A stretch of DNA of 64,000 bases, from assembly GCA_019095985.1 (NCBI GenBank), contig CM032663.1:40268032-40332031 (forward strand), in the 5' to 3' direction. The notes below the pieces were generated by a model. The model was given only the letters and a program-made list of their open reading frames with translations, made no database searches and was not told the origin of the DNA. The translations under genes and the position numbers were made by a program. Source of the stretch: Streblospio benedicti. Its lineage: Eukaryota > Annelida > Polychaeta > Spionida > Spionidae. Of this stretch, positions 40,975 through 51,261 are shown in pieces. How positions within the stretch are numbered: position 1 is the first letter of the stretch; the number at the start of each line of letters is the position of its first letter.

Positions 40975-42334
40975 CTAAAGCACACAATAAATGTTCCGCG
41001 GTGAATGTTTTACAACTGTTTAAATTCATCCGTAGATGTAGTAGTCTATCCACTGAAATAGTTATTGTAAAAAGCTTATAATTATGATATGTTCCAACCA
41101 TCATAACCATTGTTACCTTGCCCGCATTACGTCAGAAAATGATCATTGGTATGAATCTTGATATATCTCTGTTTAGAGCTATTCTCCTTTATAATCATAC
41201 ACTTTTACACTGTTACTCAGCATATTATTTAAGTTGCATGTTTCAATTTAAAATTATTTAGTATCCAATTAATGGACTGTGATTTCTTGCAGTTTCTCCT
41301 GTGTTAATCATTTACATCTGACATAACATTGAAAAATGCTCATGCACATATGGTATTCACGTGCCTTGCTGCCCCTAAAATTACAGAGCTGTTAACCAAG
41401 CACATAAAAAGACACGCTCATTTATAACATGCTGTTCCCCTAATAGCACAGGGGTTGCTTACAAACTAGTGTAAAGACAAACACTATATATTGAGATTGC
41501 ATGTGCATATGTGGATTGCTTATACACTGTACAGTTCATTTGGTCATAATTGCCATTGATAACAACATACTAGAGCACGTTTGAGAGGACTCAAAGTTTG
41601 GCACCCCTGATGGAAATGAAACACATCCTTCTGATCAATGAAGGTGGCTTTTCATAATGAGCCCGTTTGTCACGCCAATCGTCACTTATAGGGATCATCC
41701 ACTAATGACATAAAAGGCAGATTGCCTTGTTTTTGTACGCACGATGCTATTGAGTTATGACACCACCACGTTTTGAATGAGAGAAGTAGATGTTAATACC
41801 CTGCAAATCTTAGTATTAGCAAGTGTTATGAGAGCACTTTGGGACAAAACGTTTAAAAATGCACGAGGTACTCATATGGCATTAGACCATCAGTTAATGA
41901 GGATAATACACAGTATTAACACTCGTCGATTGCATGAATAGATGCTCATTACATTTGTGATTCATTTAGTTGTATATCTGCGTATGTAAAAGTGACGTTT
42001 ACAGCATAAACCCACTTTTGAAGCCACACTTTATTTTTGTATCGCAAAATAACGAGCTTAAAACTTTACAGAATCGAACTCGTATATGTAATTTTTGTGA
42101 TGGGAGACTGTCATAATATTCCCGCTAAACGCATAATTATGGCAATTGAGAAACAAAACTTTGAAGCAGGAATAGGTCAGACAAAATTTGGGTCGTGTGG
42201 TTAAAGCAATAACTGCAAAGCATATTTGATTAAAATCGTGATCAAATTTATCAGCTCAATATCTTATCTGATGCCATGTAGTACCTGTAGTACCATATGA
42301 TAACAATTATCCTTTCGAAGAAAGAAATTCAACT
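40975..42334. promoter_or_regulatory. Shared head-to-head upstream region of the PAN and Kunitz genes
   Basis: This 1.36 kb region separates the PAN micro-exon (minus) from the Kunitz start (plus) and is retained in copy 2 (57355-58921). Well-conserved stretches include CATAAAAGGCAGATTGCCTT and AATGCACGAGGTACTCATATGGC-type sequence. The missing first PAN exon must lie here or be non-coding. I could not place a TATA box or start site with confidence; its regulatory role is inferred from position and conservation. Confidence 0.4.
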
Positions 42335-43999
42335 ATGCGCAATACAGTTCTATTTTTCCTCGGTGCCTTGGTTCTGGCGTCGGCACTGGCCGAAGGTAAA
42401 TCTTGAATAGACACAATATGTATTCTAAAGGCTATGTCTTTTCATTCACTTTATTCTATTTTAGAATCGCGTATCTTGTTGTATCTTTGTGCCTGATTTG
42501 TAGATGCCGGTGACTTGCTGTGCTACCTTCCTCCTGTGAAGGGACCCTGTGAGGCTCTCTACAGGAGATGGTAATAATACTTTCGAACTTTGGACTACAT
42601 GTCTTTACATGTCTTTACCATGTCTGAACTAGCCCTATTAGCGATGTTCTACTGCACTTCTAATATCATCCTGACCATGGGCATGATGAGTATTATACAT
42701 CACTATTATTAATCTTAATGACATACTAAATGGTGTATGCAGATACATTAGGGTGTTTTCAAAGGGATTACTAATCCTAAATCCCGGATTAGGTGTTTGA
42801 TGAAAGTTAGACTTTTGTGGAGTTACAGAAAGTTAATTTGCTAAAGCTCTACCTTTAAATATATCAGCATTCCAATCCCTATACCACATACTGCATGTCA
42901 ATATTGCACATTGCATATACATAAAATGGTTAACTGCTCCAGAAAAAAAAATCAAATTTCCACCCCTGATGGTGCATTTTTATAAGCAATATTGATAGCT
43001 TGTGAGAGCAATATACGATCTCGAGCATGCAAGTGATACTCTATTAGAACCACATTTGGGACCAGTGGTATGTGGTCTCAATAGAGAGGTTGTCTCTATA
43101 CAGAGATTCATTTTGGTAGTTTTATGAAGGTTTGGGGCCGTAAGAAATGGTCTTATCATAGATGTGGTCTCAGGAGAGAGGTGGTCTTAATTGGAGGTTT
43201 TACTGTATCTACATCTAGCAAATAGAATAAAATGGCCTCACTCATTTATTAAATTGTACTGTAAGCTTTTTAACTTGCTAAACCTGCAAATAGAACCTTG
43301 TACAGCAATATACGTTATTCAACAAACCTGCAAAGGTGCTTACAAAACCCCTTGCACTATCCAGCTGGTTTGATATTCACGTAGGTGGAGTGGTTCGTCT
43401 ACCAGGCCATCACCAGGTCAGATTGACGGCCCTCACGGGAGGGACTTCGCACCAATGCTGGCGACAACAAGCCTCGTAGTACGCGTACAGTTCGCAAAAC
43501 CCCAATCAAAGGTGACCATACACACGTCCACCCTCAATCGGTGTGAGTTTAGATAGTGCAAGGGGCCCCGAATGAAAAAAATCGAGGGTGCTAGTCCCTA
43601 CCAAGTGTTCACTACCACTTTCAAAGCTAAACTGAATCTTATTGACAATGAAACTAGGACACCTGCTATATTGTCCTGTTTCCTGGCAACCTCGAGGTAA
43701 GGGCAGAAGCATGAAGAACGTTAAACGGACGAAGAGTGTGTGAACGTGGAACGTAACCTAACTAGGCCCGAGGCAATGCATATTATTTAATTGAGTGCCA
43801 GGTAGTGCCTCAGTATTTGGGGTAGATGCTAAAATCCACCCGCCTCGGGCACCTACTCTAACTTTGCTCACAGTACATCTAATTGCTCAGGTTCTACAAC
43901 CACGCTGAGGGTTTGTGTGAGGAGTTCATCTATGGTGGCTGTGAGGGGAACGCAAACAACTTCCAGAGTCTTGAAGAGTGTATGGTTGCTTGTGGATAA
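42335..43999 (+). CDS. Secreted single Kunitz/BPTI domain protein
   Basis: Three exons (42335-42395, 42504-42570, 43891-43999) encode 78 residues. Exon 1 is a signal peptide, [20 protein letters not shown]. Exons 2 and 3 encode one Kunitz domain with the six cysteines in order: LLC, GPC, GLC, GGC, EEC, VAC. Family signatures are the GPCxA loop, WFYN and [13 protein letters not shown]. Donors GTAAAT and GTAATA and acceptors TTGTAG and CTCAG join in phase. Kunitz proteins usually block serine proteases by inserting the P1 residue after the second Cys; here P1 is Glu (GPCEALYRR), not the Lys/Arg of trypsin inhibitors. The target may therefore be a Glu-preferring protease or not a protease at all. 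It is head-to-head with the PAN gene. A polyadenylation signal overlaps the stop codon. Confidence 0.88.
43041..43206 (-). mobile_element. MITE of the CAGTAAAACCT family, copy B
   Basis: This is a reverse-oriented member of the family seen at 20531, ending GGAGGTTTTACTG and starting with a worn CTATTAGAACCAC. It sits in intron 2 of the Kunitz gene. A counterpart occupies the same intron of the Kunitz pseudogene at 60418-60615, so it predates the duplication. Confidence 0.72.
43380..43880. other. GC-richer insert in Kunitz intron 2, absent from copy 2
   Basis: Between the MITE and exon 3, copy 1 holds about 500 bases not found at the matching place in copy 2. The composition is markedly more CG-rich than the flanks and includes CCTCGGGC/GCCCGAGG complementary words (about 43766 and 43847). 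I infer a transposon insertion but could not define its ends or family. Confidence 0.35.
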
Positions 44000-44003
44000 T
44001 AAA
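43998..44003 (+). terminator. Polyadenylation signal overlapping the Kunitz stop
   Basis: The sequence TAATAAATA places an AATAAA hexamer across the TAA stop codon. No other clear hexamer follows closely, which suggests a very short 3' untranslated region. Copy 2 has the same hexamer at 60796-60801. Confidence 0.5.
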
Positions 44004-44365
44004 TACTTTACTTATGTTGAAATGCATTTATTATTATTCTTTATTTACCATTTATCATAAAACTATGCAACTCATACAGAACTGTAAGTGTTCATTATGT
44101 TCTTTAAGATTATTGTTGTGTCGCAAGCACACTTACACAGAACAACAACATCAGGTCAGTCAGTACAAGCATTGTGCTTCAAGAGTAATTTGCGTTGTGA
44201 AAGTCCTGTCTACTTGGATTAACCACAAGGACAGTCAGTATTTTTCTTCTTTTCTTTTCTTTACTTTTTATGGCCATGAACCACTATTTATAATTTGAAT
44301 ATTAACTGTGTTGGCCTATGTCTTGCCTAAATAATTGTCGCACATTTCGTCCCCAATCTCATACA

Positions 44366-44562
44366 TAACTTACTTTTCACTGTGGTAAATCTCAAAATAG
44401 TCTAATGTAGACAAAAAGCCATTTAGCGATGTCCAATACTAATCATCATTGTTTACAAGTTTTCCCACATCACAAATATACATTTAAACTTTTTAAAAAA
44501 TCGTTCTTTCTATTTATTTAAACTCACTATTACTCCAACATACATACATAATGATAATACAA
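44366..44562. other. Spacer between the duplication and the LINE island
   Basis: AT-rich sequence with no recognised feature. Confidence 0.4.
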
Positions 44563-44860
44563 TCACTCACTCACTCACTTGGTCGACCGAAGTCGATCGA
44601 CCATGAGGCTTTTCCAGACTTCCCGACACTCCATCGAAGCGGCCAGCTCTCCAACGTCCGACGCTCCTGAGCGTCTCTTGAGGGTGTCCACATAGGTCGT
44701 CCGTGGTCTTCCTCGCCCTCATCCTCCGTGCTTGGGTTCCTATAGTACTGGTCATTGCGTGCTGAGCTCGGCATGTCGATGACAGTGGCCTGCTAGCTGC
44801 ATTCTGCGGCAGGCGATTTTGTCGCTGACCGCTGGCAGCTTGCCATAAAGCTCAGAGTTT
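44563..44860 (-). mobile_element. LINE 3' terminal fragment
   Basis: On the minus strand this reads the C-terminal end of a LINE reverse-transcriptase protein. Visible pieces are LYGKLPAVSDKIACRR, MQLAGHCHRH, then GRPRTTYVDTLKRRSGAS, ELAASMECREVWKSLM and VDRLRSTK before a stop. It ends in a (TGAG)n tail at 44563-44577, the short tandem tail many non-LTR elements have in place of poly(A). Internal stops and frame changes show that it is dead. It abuts an oppositely oriented fragment of what looks like the same element. Confidence 0.75.
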
Positions 44861-44868
44861 GGGGTGTG

Positions 44869-45690
44869 GTTACTTCAGTGTCAGGTCAGGAAAGCACTCA
44901 GGTCATCAGATGACAGGGTGGCTGCAGCCCAACTGGATGCCCAAGAAACGCACAGACCGTACGAAACAACAAAAAACGAAAGGGACAAAACAGCCTGGTC
45001 TCAAGCGCTGAAGAACTGTATGAAGTGTACCGCCATGTGGGAGAAGAAGAACTAGAGGAACAAATAAGCAACATCGAGACAGCACACGGCACTCAAAAAT
45101 ATGGTGAATCTTGTAGAACCATAAACAACATCACTGGCAGAAAGAAAGTCAAAGAGGGACAAGTAGCCGGATCCATGAACACGTGATTCACTCACTTCAA
45201 GAATCTTCTGGGAAATCCACCATCAGTTGAGGAACCGGATGAAGTCATCACTGATGAATTCGTAAGCATAAACATCAACGACGACCCGTTTTCCATAGCA
45301 GAATACAAGAAGGTCAAGTCCTCATTGACCCTTGGGAAGGCAGCTGGCCCAGATAACATCCCGCCTAAAGTCTTTAAGTCATGCAACTTTGACAACGTAT
45401 GTCTGGAATTTTGCAATGACACCCTTATCATAAACAACAAACCGGAGATGTGGTCCTTCATGAACATTGTCTCAGTGCCCAAATCTGGTGATCTTTCAAA
45501 CACAGACAACTGCAGAGGAATCAGTTTCATCTGCATCATTGCCAAGATGTTCAACCGCATGATTCTGAACCGGATAAGAAGCACAACAGATCTGCACCTG
45601 AGGATCAACCAAAATGGATTCCACCCGAAATGGACAATGGTAGCACAAATACTAACTCTTCGCAGAAAAATAGAAGGAGTTCCATGAATG
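44869..45690 (+). mobile_element. LINE reverse-transcriptase fragment (inverted partner)
   Basis: The plus strand encodes the N-terminal part of a non-LTR reverse transcriptase: EEELEEQISNIETAHGTQKY, INNITGRKKVKEGQ, FKNLLGNPPSVEEPDE, TLGKAAGPDNIPPKVF, VSVPKSGDLSNTDN and RINQNGF. These match the fingers and motifs 0-2 of RTE/CR1-type elements. One frame change (about 45000-45010) and an in-frame stop (45184-45186) inactivate it. It stops before the catalytic FADD-type motif. The orientation is opposite to the adjoining 3' fragment. Confidence 0.8.
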
Positions 45691-46309
45691 AAGGGATGGT
45701 ATGTGGGGAGTTATTTTTTAAGATGTAGACCCCATGAATGACCAGTGGTCATGTAGACCCCAGCTGACCAGGGTCAAAAAGTAGGTCAAAGTTCAAAATT
45801 CTTGAAAAAATGCCATAATGTTGAATTTAATGCCTATCTTAGTAAAATATTATTTCATTTGGATAGAAGAGAGTGTTTTTCACCAAAACAAAACAAATTA
45901 TATGTACATATGTAGGCCAAAGTACGAAATTTAGCCTAAAATCTATCACCAACTTTTGTACTGGGCATCATGTCGGTCATTTTAAGTGTAAAATTCTGGC
46001 TTTTCTTGTGCATATTGTGCTTACATATGGAGTACATTACACAAAGACTCTCGCCAACTGTTATTTCTACAAAATTCTGACAAAAAAACAGTTTTAAGAT
46101 AAATATTTCGGCGTAAGCATCCTTTGCCACTTACGTAAATGATGATCAGTTTCTGTTGGTGTGTGCTATTTGATTTCCCTTTTTATTCTCATTTGGTAGA
46201 CTCATATACACATTATGATATGATGTGTAACAAAGCTTTATGGATTAATAACAAAATAAATAAGTAGACCAAAGTTCAGAAATACAAACAATGCTGTTTA
46301 TTTGTAACT
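45691..46309. other. Repeat-like sequence of unknown type
   Basis: AT-rich sequence with GTAGACCCC and AGGTCAAAGTTCAAA words. It is probably part of the transposon remnant that follows. I found no exon. Confidence 0.3.
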
Positions 46310-46855
46310 AATTACACACTCCGTTGCATTTGCACAGTGCTGTGCATGAAAGCGAGGTTTTTTACATTTGCACCTCTTTTTGTCTGACAGCCTGTTTTAC
46401 AACCACATGAAGTCAACATCAACAAAGATTTCATAGCTTCTGCTTTCTGACTCCACAGGGGACTTCAAATACCATTTACATCTTGCCATTCCCATTCAGA
46501 AGAAAGAAGATTTTGCATGGGTTCCAGACACTGACCCCCAACATTTGTCACCTTGATAAACTGCCCGCTTAACATGTTCTTCAAGTGCCGCCTTCGTTGG
46601 TGGGATCTGTTCCATATCCCGTCCAGCACTAAAAAGCCTTTTTCTTACCATATTGACATCAGTCTCATTACTGGTCCCTCTCCATACAAGAGAATCACAA
46701 ATCGCTCAATGGATTGCATGGATTCAGCGGAAATGCTATCAGGATTGCTTGACAGATCAATAAAAGCTGATATCACTTCAGGAAACGTCTTCCATGTATC
46801 CAGGCAGTACTTTGCTGATGATTGTCTTTTATGTCTAGACTACAGGCTGTTATAG
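46310..46855 (-). mobile_element. Degraded repeat-derived ORF remnant with Cys-rich tail
   Basis: On the minus strand there are traces of a coding remnant that end in a short Cys/Lys-rich stretch (CGCKTGCQTKR), of the kind found at the C-terminus of several transposon-encoded proteins. It is broken. The family could not be decided, and the ends are not defined. Confidence 0.3.
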
Positions 46856-47473
46856 TTGCACTGAAAGTTTTTGTTTAGGGCCATGAAATTAAATTTTTAA
46901 CCTGCTGTATATTTTTTGATCAAGAAATGAAATCCGTGAATCTTTTTACCGATTAACATGATGGATTAATTAAAAGGATTGTGCATGGAGTCTTAGAATA
47001 TTTACATTTTGAAATACTACAGTAATATATATGTTGAGGAAGGTGTAGGTGGTACACATCCAGAAATACTTTTAAGCAATATTTTTTCTAGTGCTATGCT
47101 TTTTATTTTTCCTTGATGAAGATCTAGTTTCACTGTTTCAATTTTATCTTCAGCATGTTCAAAATGCACTATCTATATGGAAGTCAGAAAGTAAACAATC
47201 TCATATACCATAAGAAATTCTAGAGGACTAACTTGAAATAACTCAAAATTATACACACTGGATTTTAGATCTTTCATGATGAATGCAGGATAAATAGATC
47301 TAATCACACTGGGCAAAAAATGTCACTTCAGAATTTTGGTGACCTTATTACAGGACTTACCAAACTTTGTGTTTGTTCCCTACTGCAGGCTTCTGCGTGA
47401 TCGTGCCCCAGTGGATTGCGTCCCTCATACCGCTAGCTTCAGTCTTCCCAGTCTCAAGAGGCAAGAGGCCAAC
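46856..47473. other. Upstream region of the four-transmembrane gene
   Basis: AT-rich sequence. A pyrimidine-rich acceptor (TACTGCAG) at about 47390 precedes the first coding exon, so a 5' untranslated exon further left is likely. The 85 bases between this acceptor and the ATG are open in the same frame, so a longer N-terminus cannot be ruled out. Confidence 0.4.
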
Positions 47474-49172
47474 ATGTCCAACAACGAGGTCTGGATCGTC
47501 CACCTCATGGTAGGTTGCAATACCTATCACGCTCTATGTTTGAAGAAAGTGTTCATCTACTTATCATTATGTCAGACTCCCCAATGATTAAAGCTGAATT
47601 GGCCTCTGTTTTGTTCTTGTCATTAAAATTTGTCTCTTTACAGAGGAAAACTTCTATTAGACCTGCATATTCTGAACTCTTACTGTATTGTAAATTATCA
47701 ATTGCTAAGGGTTTAAATTGGTGATCATCAGATTGGGGCTTAAAGTGCCACAAACATTGATTAGGAGAGGATAGCACTGATGCTAAGAAATGTCTTCAAT
47801 CACAACATTCACAGCTACTTGTATTCTGAACATGTATTCTGCCAGCAAAGATGACGTCCTTAACCAGTATTCCGCGGTTTCAGGTACATAACGGCCTGGG
47901 CACATATGCCACATGGATGACGGGTGCGTGGGTGATTGCGCTGGGCGTTCTGCTGCTCAACACGGCTGGACTCGCACCCTATACCACGTCCATGGTGTGT
48001 CTCGCCATCATTGGCCTCCAGCTGCTCGTCTGGACTGTCCTGGACTTGGCCGTCCTCTATAGGTACCAGTTTAATTGAGGCCAGCCACAGGGTGGTGGGT
48101 CGACTCCCACTAAAACTATGTTTGCTTTAGCCAAACGGAACAATTTTCTCAGCTATCACATATGATACTATAGCGGTTGTAACTTGCTTGCTAAAGTAGA
48201 TTAAAAAAAGATGTGAAAATAATCAATTTTTGTTTTGTTTTGGATTATCAATGCATATTGGGTAGTTTAAGCAATATGACATTTTAGTAGTAGATCAATA
48301 AGGGTGTGCAACTTAGTCTGGTTTGTGTGAGTTTTTCCCTCGATCTCAGGACCATGGGCAATGATGAACTTTCTGTGAGATAAGATAGTTTTAATGAATT
48401 GTAGTTGCCTGATTTCATTGTGGTAAAGGTACACCCGTATTCTTTGATAATAGTCAGTTTGATGTGTGATTCCATTTGACAGCCGTTGTGTTGTAGATTC
48501 ACCAACTACCTGTTTATGCCGTACGTGGTGGTCGTGTGGGCACTGACTGGCATTATCCTAGAGCAGCTGTCACTTCAGTACACTACAACACCACTAAGTG
48601 ACCCTGCAGTACTCATATTCACTGCTGTGCTTCTCGCAGTCGCCATTGTGATAGCTATCGTGAAGGTACAGTCTGATTTGGTTTAGTGTAGTGGTTTCAA
48701 TTTCTTTTTCCAAAGACATACAATATGTTCGGTTTGAGGCATGGCGAATTTTGCTATCCACTCACATTCACACAAAACATTTCATGTACTTGCACTTGCA
48801 CACGGCAGCAGACGAGAAGACTTGCACATAAAAAATCATTGAAGAATGAATGGAAGTAATATAATTTTCATGAATAGAAGGCGTCCAGTCCAAATGCATA
48901 TGGACAACACCTGCTACGTTGACAAAATGATAGACATATTTAACAGCAATTTGTCTGTGTTGCATATGCCAATAACTGATTGAACTGAACATAACATCTA
49001 ATATTTAATTTGCACATCTAACTATGTCTGCCCCCCTGTCCTTCCCTAGGTTGTGCTGCTAGTGGTGCGTCACAAGCGCTCTGATGCACTAAGGGCCGAT
49101 TTAAAAGTTGCAGCGGATGACTCTGCCGCGAACCCAACCGTAACCCCTACAGAAAAGGCTATTGTGGTCTGA
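47474..49172 (+). CDS. Four-transmembrane protein, family not recognised
   Basis: Four exons (47474-47509, 47884-48062, 48497-48665, 49050-49172) join in phase 0, 2 and 0 with consensus sites (GTAGGT, GTACCA, GTACAG donors; TTTCAG, TTGTAG, CCCTAG acceptors), giving 168 residues. Four hydrophobic helices are visible: WMTGAWVIALGVLLLNTA; TSMVCLAIIGLQLLVWTVLD; LFMPYVVVVWALTGIILEQL; AVLIFTAVLLAVAIVIAIV, running on into VVLLVV. The short N-terminus (MSNNEVWIVHLM) and the charged tail (RHKRSDALRADLK to EKAIVV) would both be cytosolic. The IVV end resembles a C-terminal PDZ ligand. The layout is like small tetraspan families (MARVEL, claudin-like, TMEM), but no diagnostic motif is present. Its exons are GC-richer than the flanks. 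It lies between the two duplicated blocks. Confidence 0.8.
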
Positions 49173-50010
49173 CATTAGAACTAGTTTATGAGAAGAAACT
49201 AGTTTATGAGAAAAACTGTAGCAGTGGTTCCAAAACCTGTATTGAAAGAATGTGGTGATCTGCTTTGTTTTCCTCGGTTGTGATGTATCATTTAGAGTAA
49301 GTAGCATAAGTCTGCTTACATCAGTTCCATAATGTAAATGACACTTTACTTGACATCTTATTTAGTGTGTATTCTACGTCTCATGTTTAATCTGGGTCAA
49401 ATGGGAACTGGCATTCTGTAAAATGTACTTGAGGAATCTGATAGTCAAAACCAAAATCTTTACCCCAGGTGGTAATAGCTAGGTATGTCTGTACTACTTA
49501 TAGATCTTGGATAATCGTGTTTGCTTTGTTTGATAGCTGCATGCATATGTGCTCAAACAATAGAAGGTGGCATTTTAATCCCTTCCTTAAAAACTCATTT
49601 TGGAAGGAAGAATTGTTTTTTTAGAATAGTAACCAATACACATGTAGATGACTACAGGTTTTGTGTAGCAGTTTTTGATCCGTCAGATGATTTCATGTCC
49701 GTAAGTTAAATGTAGACTAACTTATAAATTTAGAAATAGAAATAAAGAGAATTTAGTAAAAATATAGAATTTTGCAATTACATATTAATCTCATATACTC
49801 TAAATTTACAAAATCTATCATGAATTTTACTCAAATAACCTTGGTTAAATAGCAATATTGAAAAAATAAAAAATAAAAACATCTGGAACTACATTTCAGT
49901 GTCTATAGGACGAAGAAGCCTCTTTTATGTGGTTCCACAAGGTTTTTGATAATGTTGAATTAACATTAAATGGCTTCTCTGTTTCCATGAAATCATAAAA
50001 TGCCTCTTTT

Positions 50011-50481
50011 TTATATCACGCATGAAACAACAGTCATATTCGTGTGACAAGAAATTACTATACACATTAATGGCACGTTCCAGAATACACTGCTACAGGT
50101 ACTTATATATGTAACGACGATGATGTAAGGATCACTGTACTGTAGGACAGCAGCACACCGACATTGCAGGTCATGTGTCGGTGCCATCAGGCCAGTCAGC
50201 CGACCTTCGGTCTGCAGGGACGCCGGGATGCACAGGTCAATTATAACCTGCCGCCGTAACCAAATATAAATGCGGTCATTCAGGGACTTGACTTTCTGTA
50301 ATGTGTGGACGTTATAGAATGGCGCCAAACGATTGATTGTGTTAACGCAGTTTGTACCACTGGACGAAAAGTGTTTTCTCCATTTCTCCAACGCTAAACC
50401 AAACTTGTTTTTTATTGGTACATTGCTAAACCAAGTTTGGATTGTAGTAAAAACCAGCTTTGGATTTTTAACAAACCACAC
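50011..50481 (-). other. Unidentified 156-codon open frame
   Basis: A single frame stays open for 156 codons, from MWFVKNPKLVF to MTVVSCVI, and includes FGLALEKWRKHFSSSG and SLNDRIYIWLRRQVIIDL. It shows no recognised domain, no signal peptide and no clear splice sites. It may be a transposon remnant or chance. Confidence 0.22.
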
Positions 50482-50723
50482 ATCTCGAATAGGATTTGCT
50501 TCAGGCTTCTTTCATCATGCATTCTCCCATCTCCAAAGGGACCCACCGTCGTCACGCCTCCTTGCAAAGCTGCTTTTTATTTTGAGAATGTGAAAAACCA
50601 CATTCTCGGATTAAAATCTCTCTTCTTTATATACAGGGTATTTATTATGAAACTGTTTCATAAACAGATCTATACATATGGTTTCTTATCACATGAAATT
50701 CCAAAGTGTACATACATGTCTTT

Positions 50724-50806
50724 ATACAGTAGAAACTCTAATTCAGATAATATCTCCATTTAGACTACCTCTGTAAAAAGAATATTTCATCAAGAGAACA
50801 TCTAAA
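50724..50806 (+). repeat. Degraded relative of the CAGTAAAACCT MITE
   Basis: The sequence starts CAGTAGAAACTCTAATTCAGA and continues with ACCTCTGTAAAAAGA, which aligns with the interior of the element at 20531. It is shorter and more diverged than the other four copies. Confidence 0.5.
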
Positions 50807-51261
50807 ATGCTCCAAAGTGTTTTTGATGAAGACTTAACAGTAAGTGATTTTCTTGTGTTAAAGTAGATGATATAAACTGGCAATTTTTCACTTATTGTAT
50901 TTGTCTATAGAATCGAAATTAAAACAAACAATACAAATGAATATTTTGTTTAGATGTTTTAAATGTAAATGTGAATGTCTCAGATTATAGTCTACTATCC
51001 AGGAGTACTGCTCAGTCGACTCATTGACACCAGGTCATTGGAGTCTTTAATTGGCACTCAATTTTAATCTTTCACAACGCCCCGGGGATTATGCAACACT
51101 GGTTGCATACAGCATTTGCTGCCGTAGCGCACATGTGCGAATTAATCACATGAGCATTCACACGCCTGACCTGCACTTATCTCACGTGTCATCACGTGTT
51201 CATGTTAAGTTTTAATGTATAATGATCACAATATAATTATGATACTATATTAAATTCTTAA

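Larger units (their letters stand above)
38540..44365 (+). repeat. Segmental duplication, copy 1
   Basis: This block aligns by eye with about 54857-61168 in the same orientation. The left edge is near GTCACGCATACCCTCATTGG, inside intron 4 of the PAN gene; the right edge is near CCCAATCTCATA, past the Kunitz gene. It carries PAN exons 1-4, the head-to-head upstream region and the whole Kunitz gene. Copy 1 differs by about 600 bases of its own at 40340-40930 and about 500 bases at 43380-43880. Confidence 0.85.
49173..51261. other. Region downstream of the four-transmembrane gene
   Basis: The start should be 3' untranslated sequence. A direct dimer of about 19 bases (ACTAGTTTATGAGAA) lies at 49182-49221, and an AATAAA hexamer at 49741 is a candidate polyadenylation signal. 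A minus-strand open frame at 50011-50481 is noted separately. A degraded CAGTAGAAACTCT element lies at 50724-50806. Confidence 0.4.
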
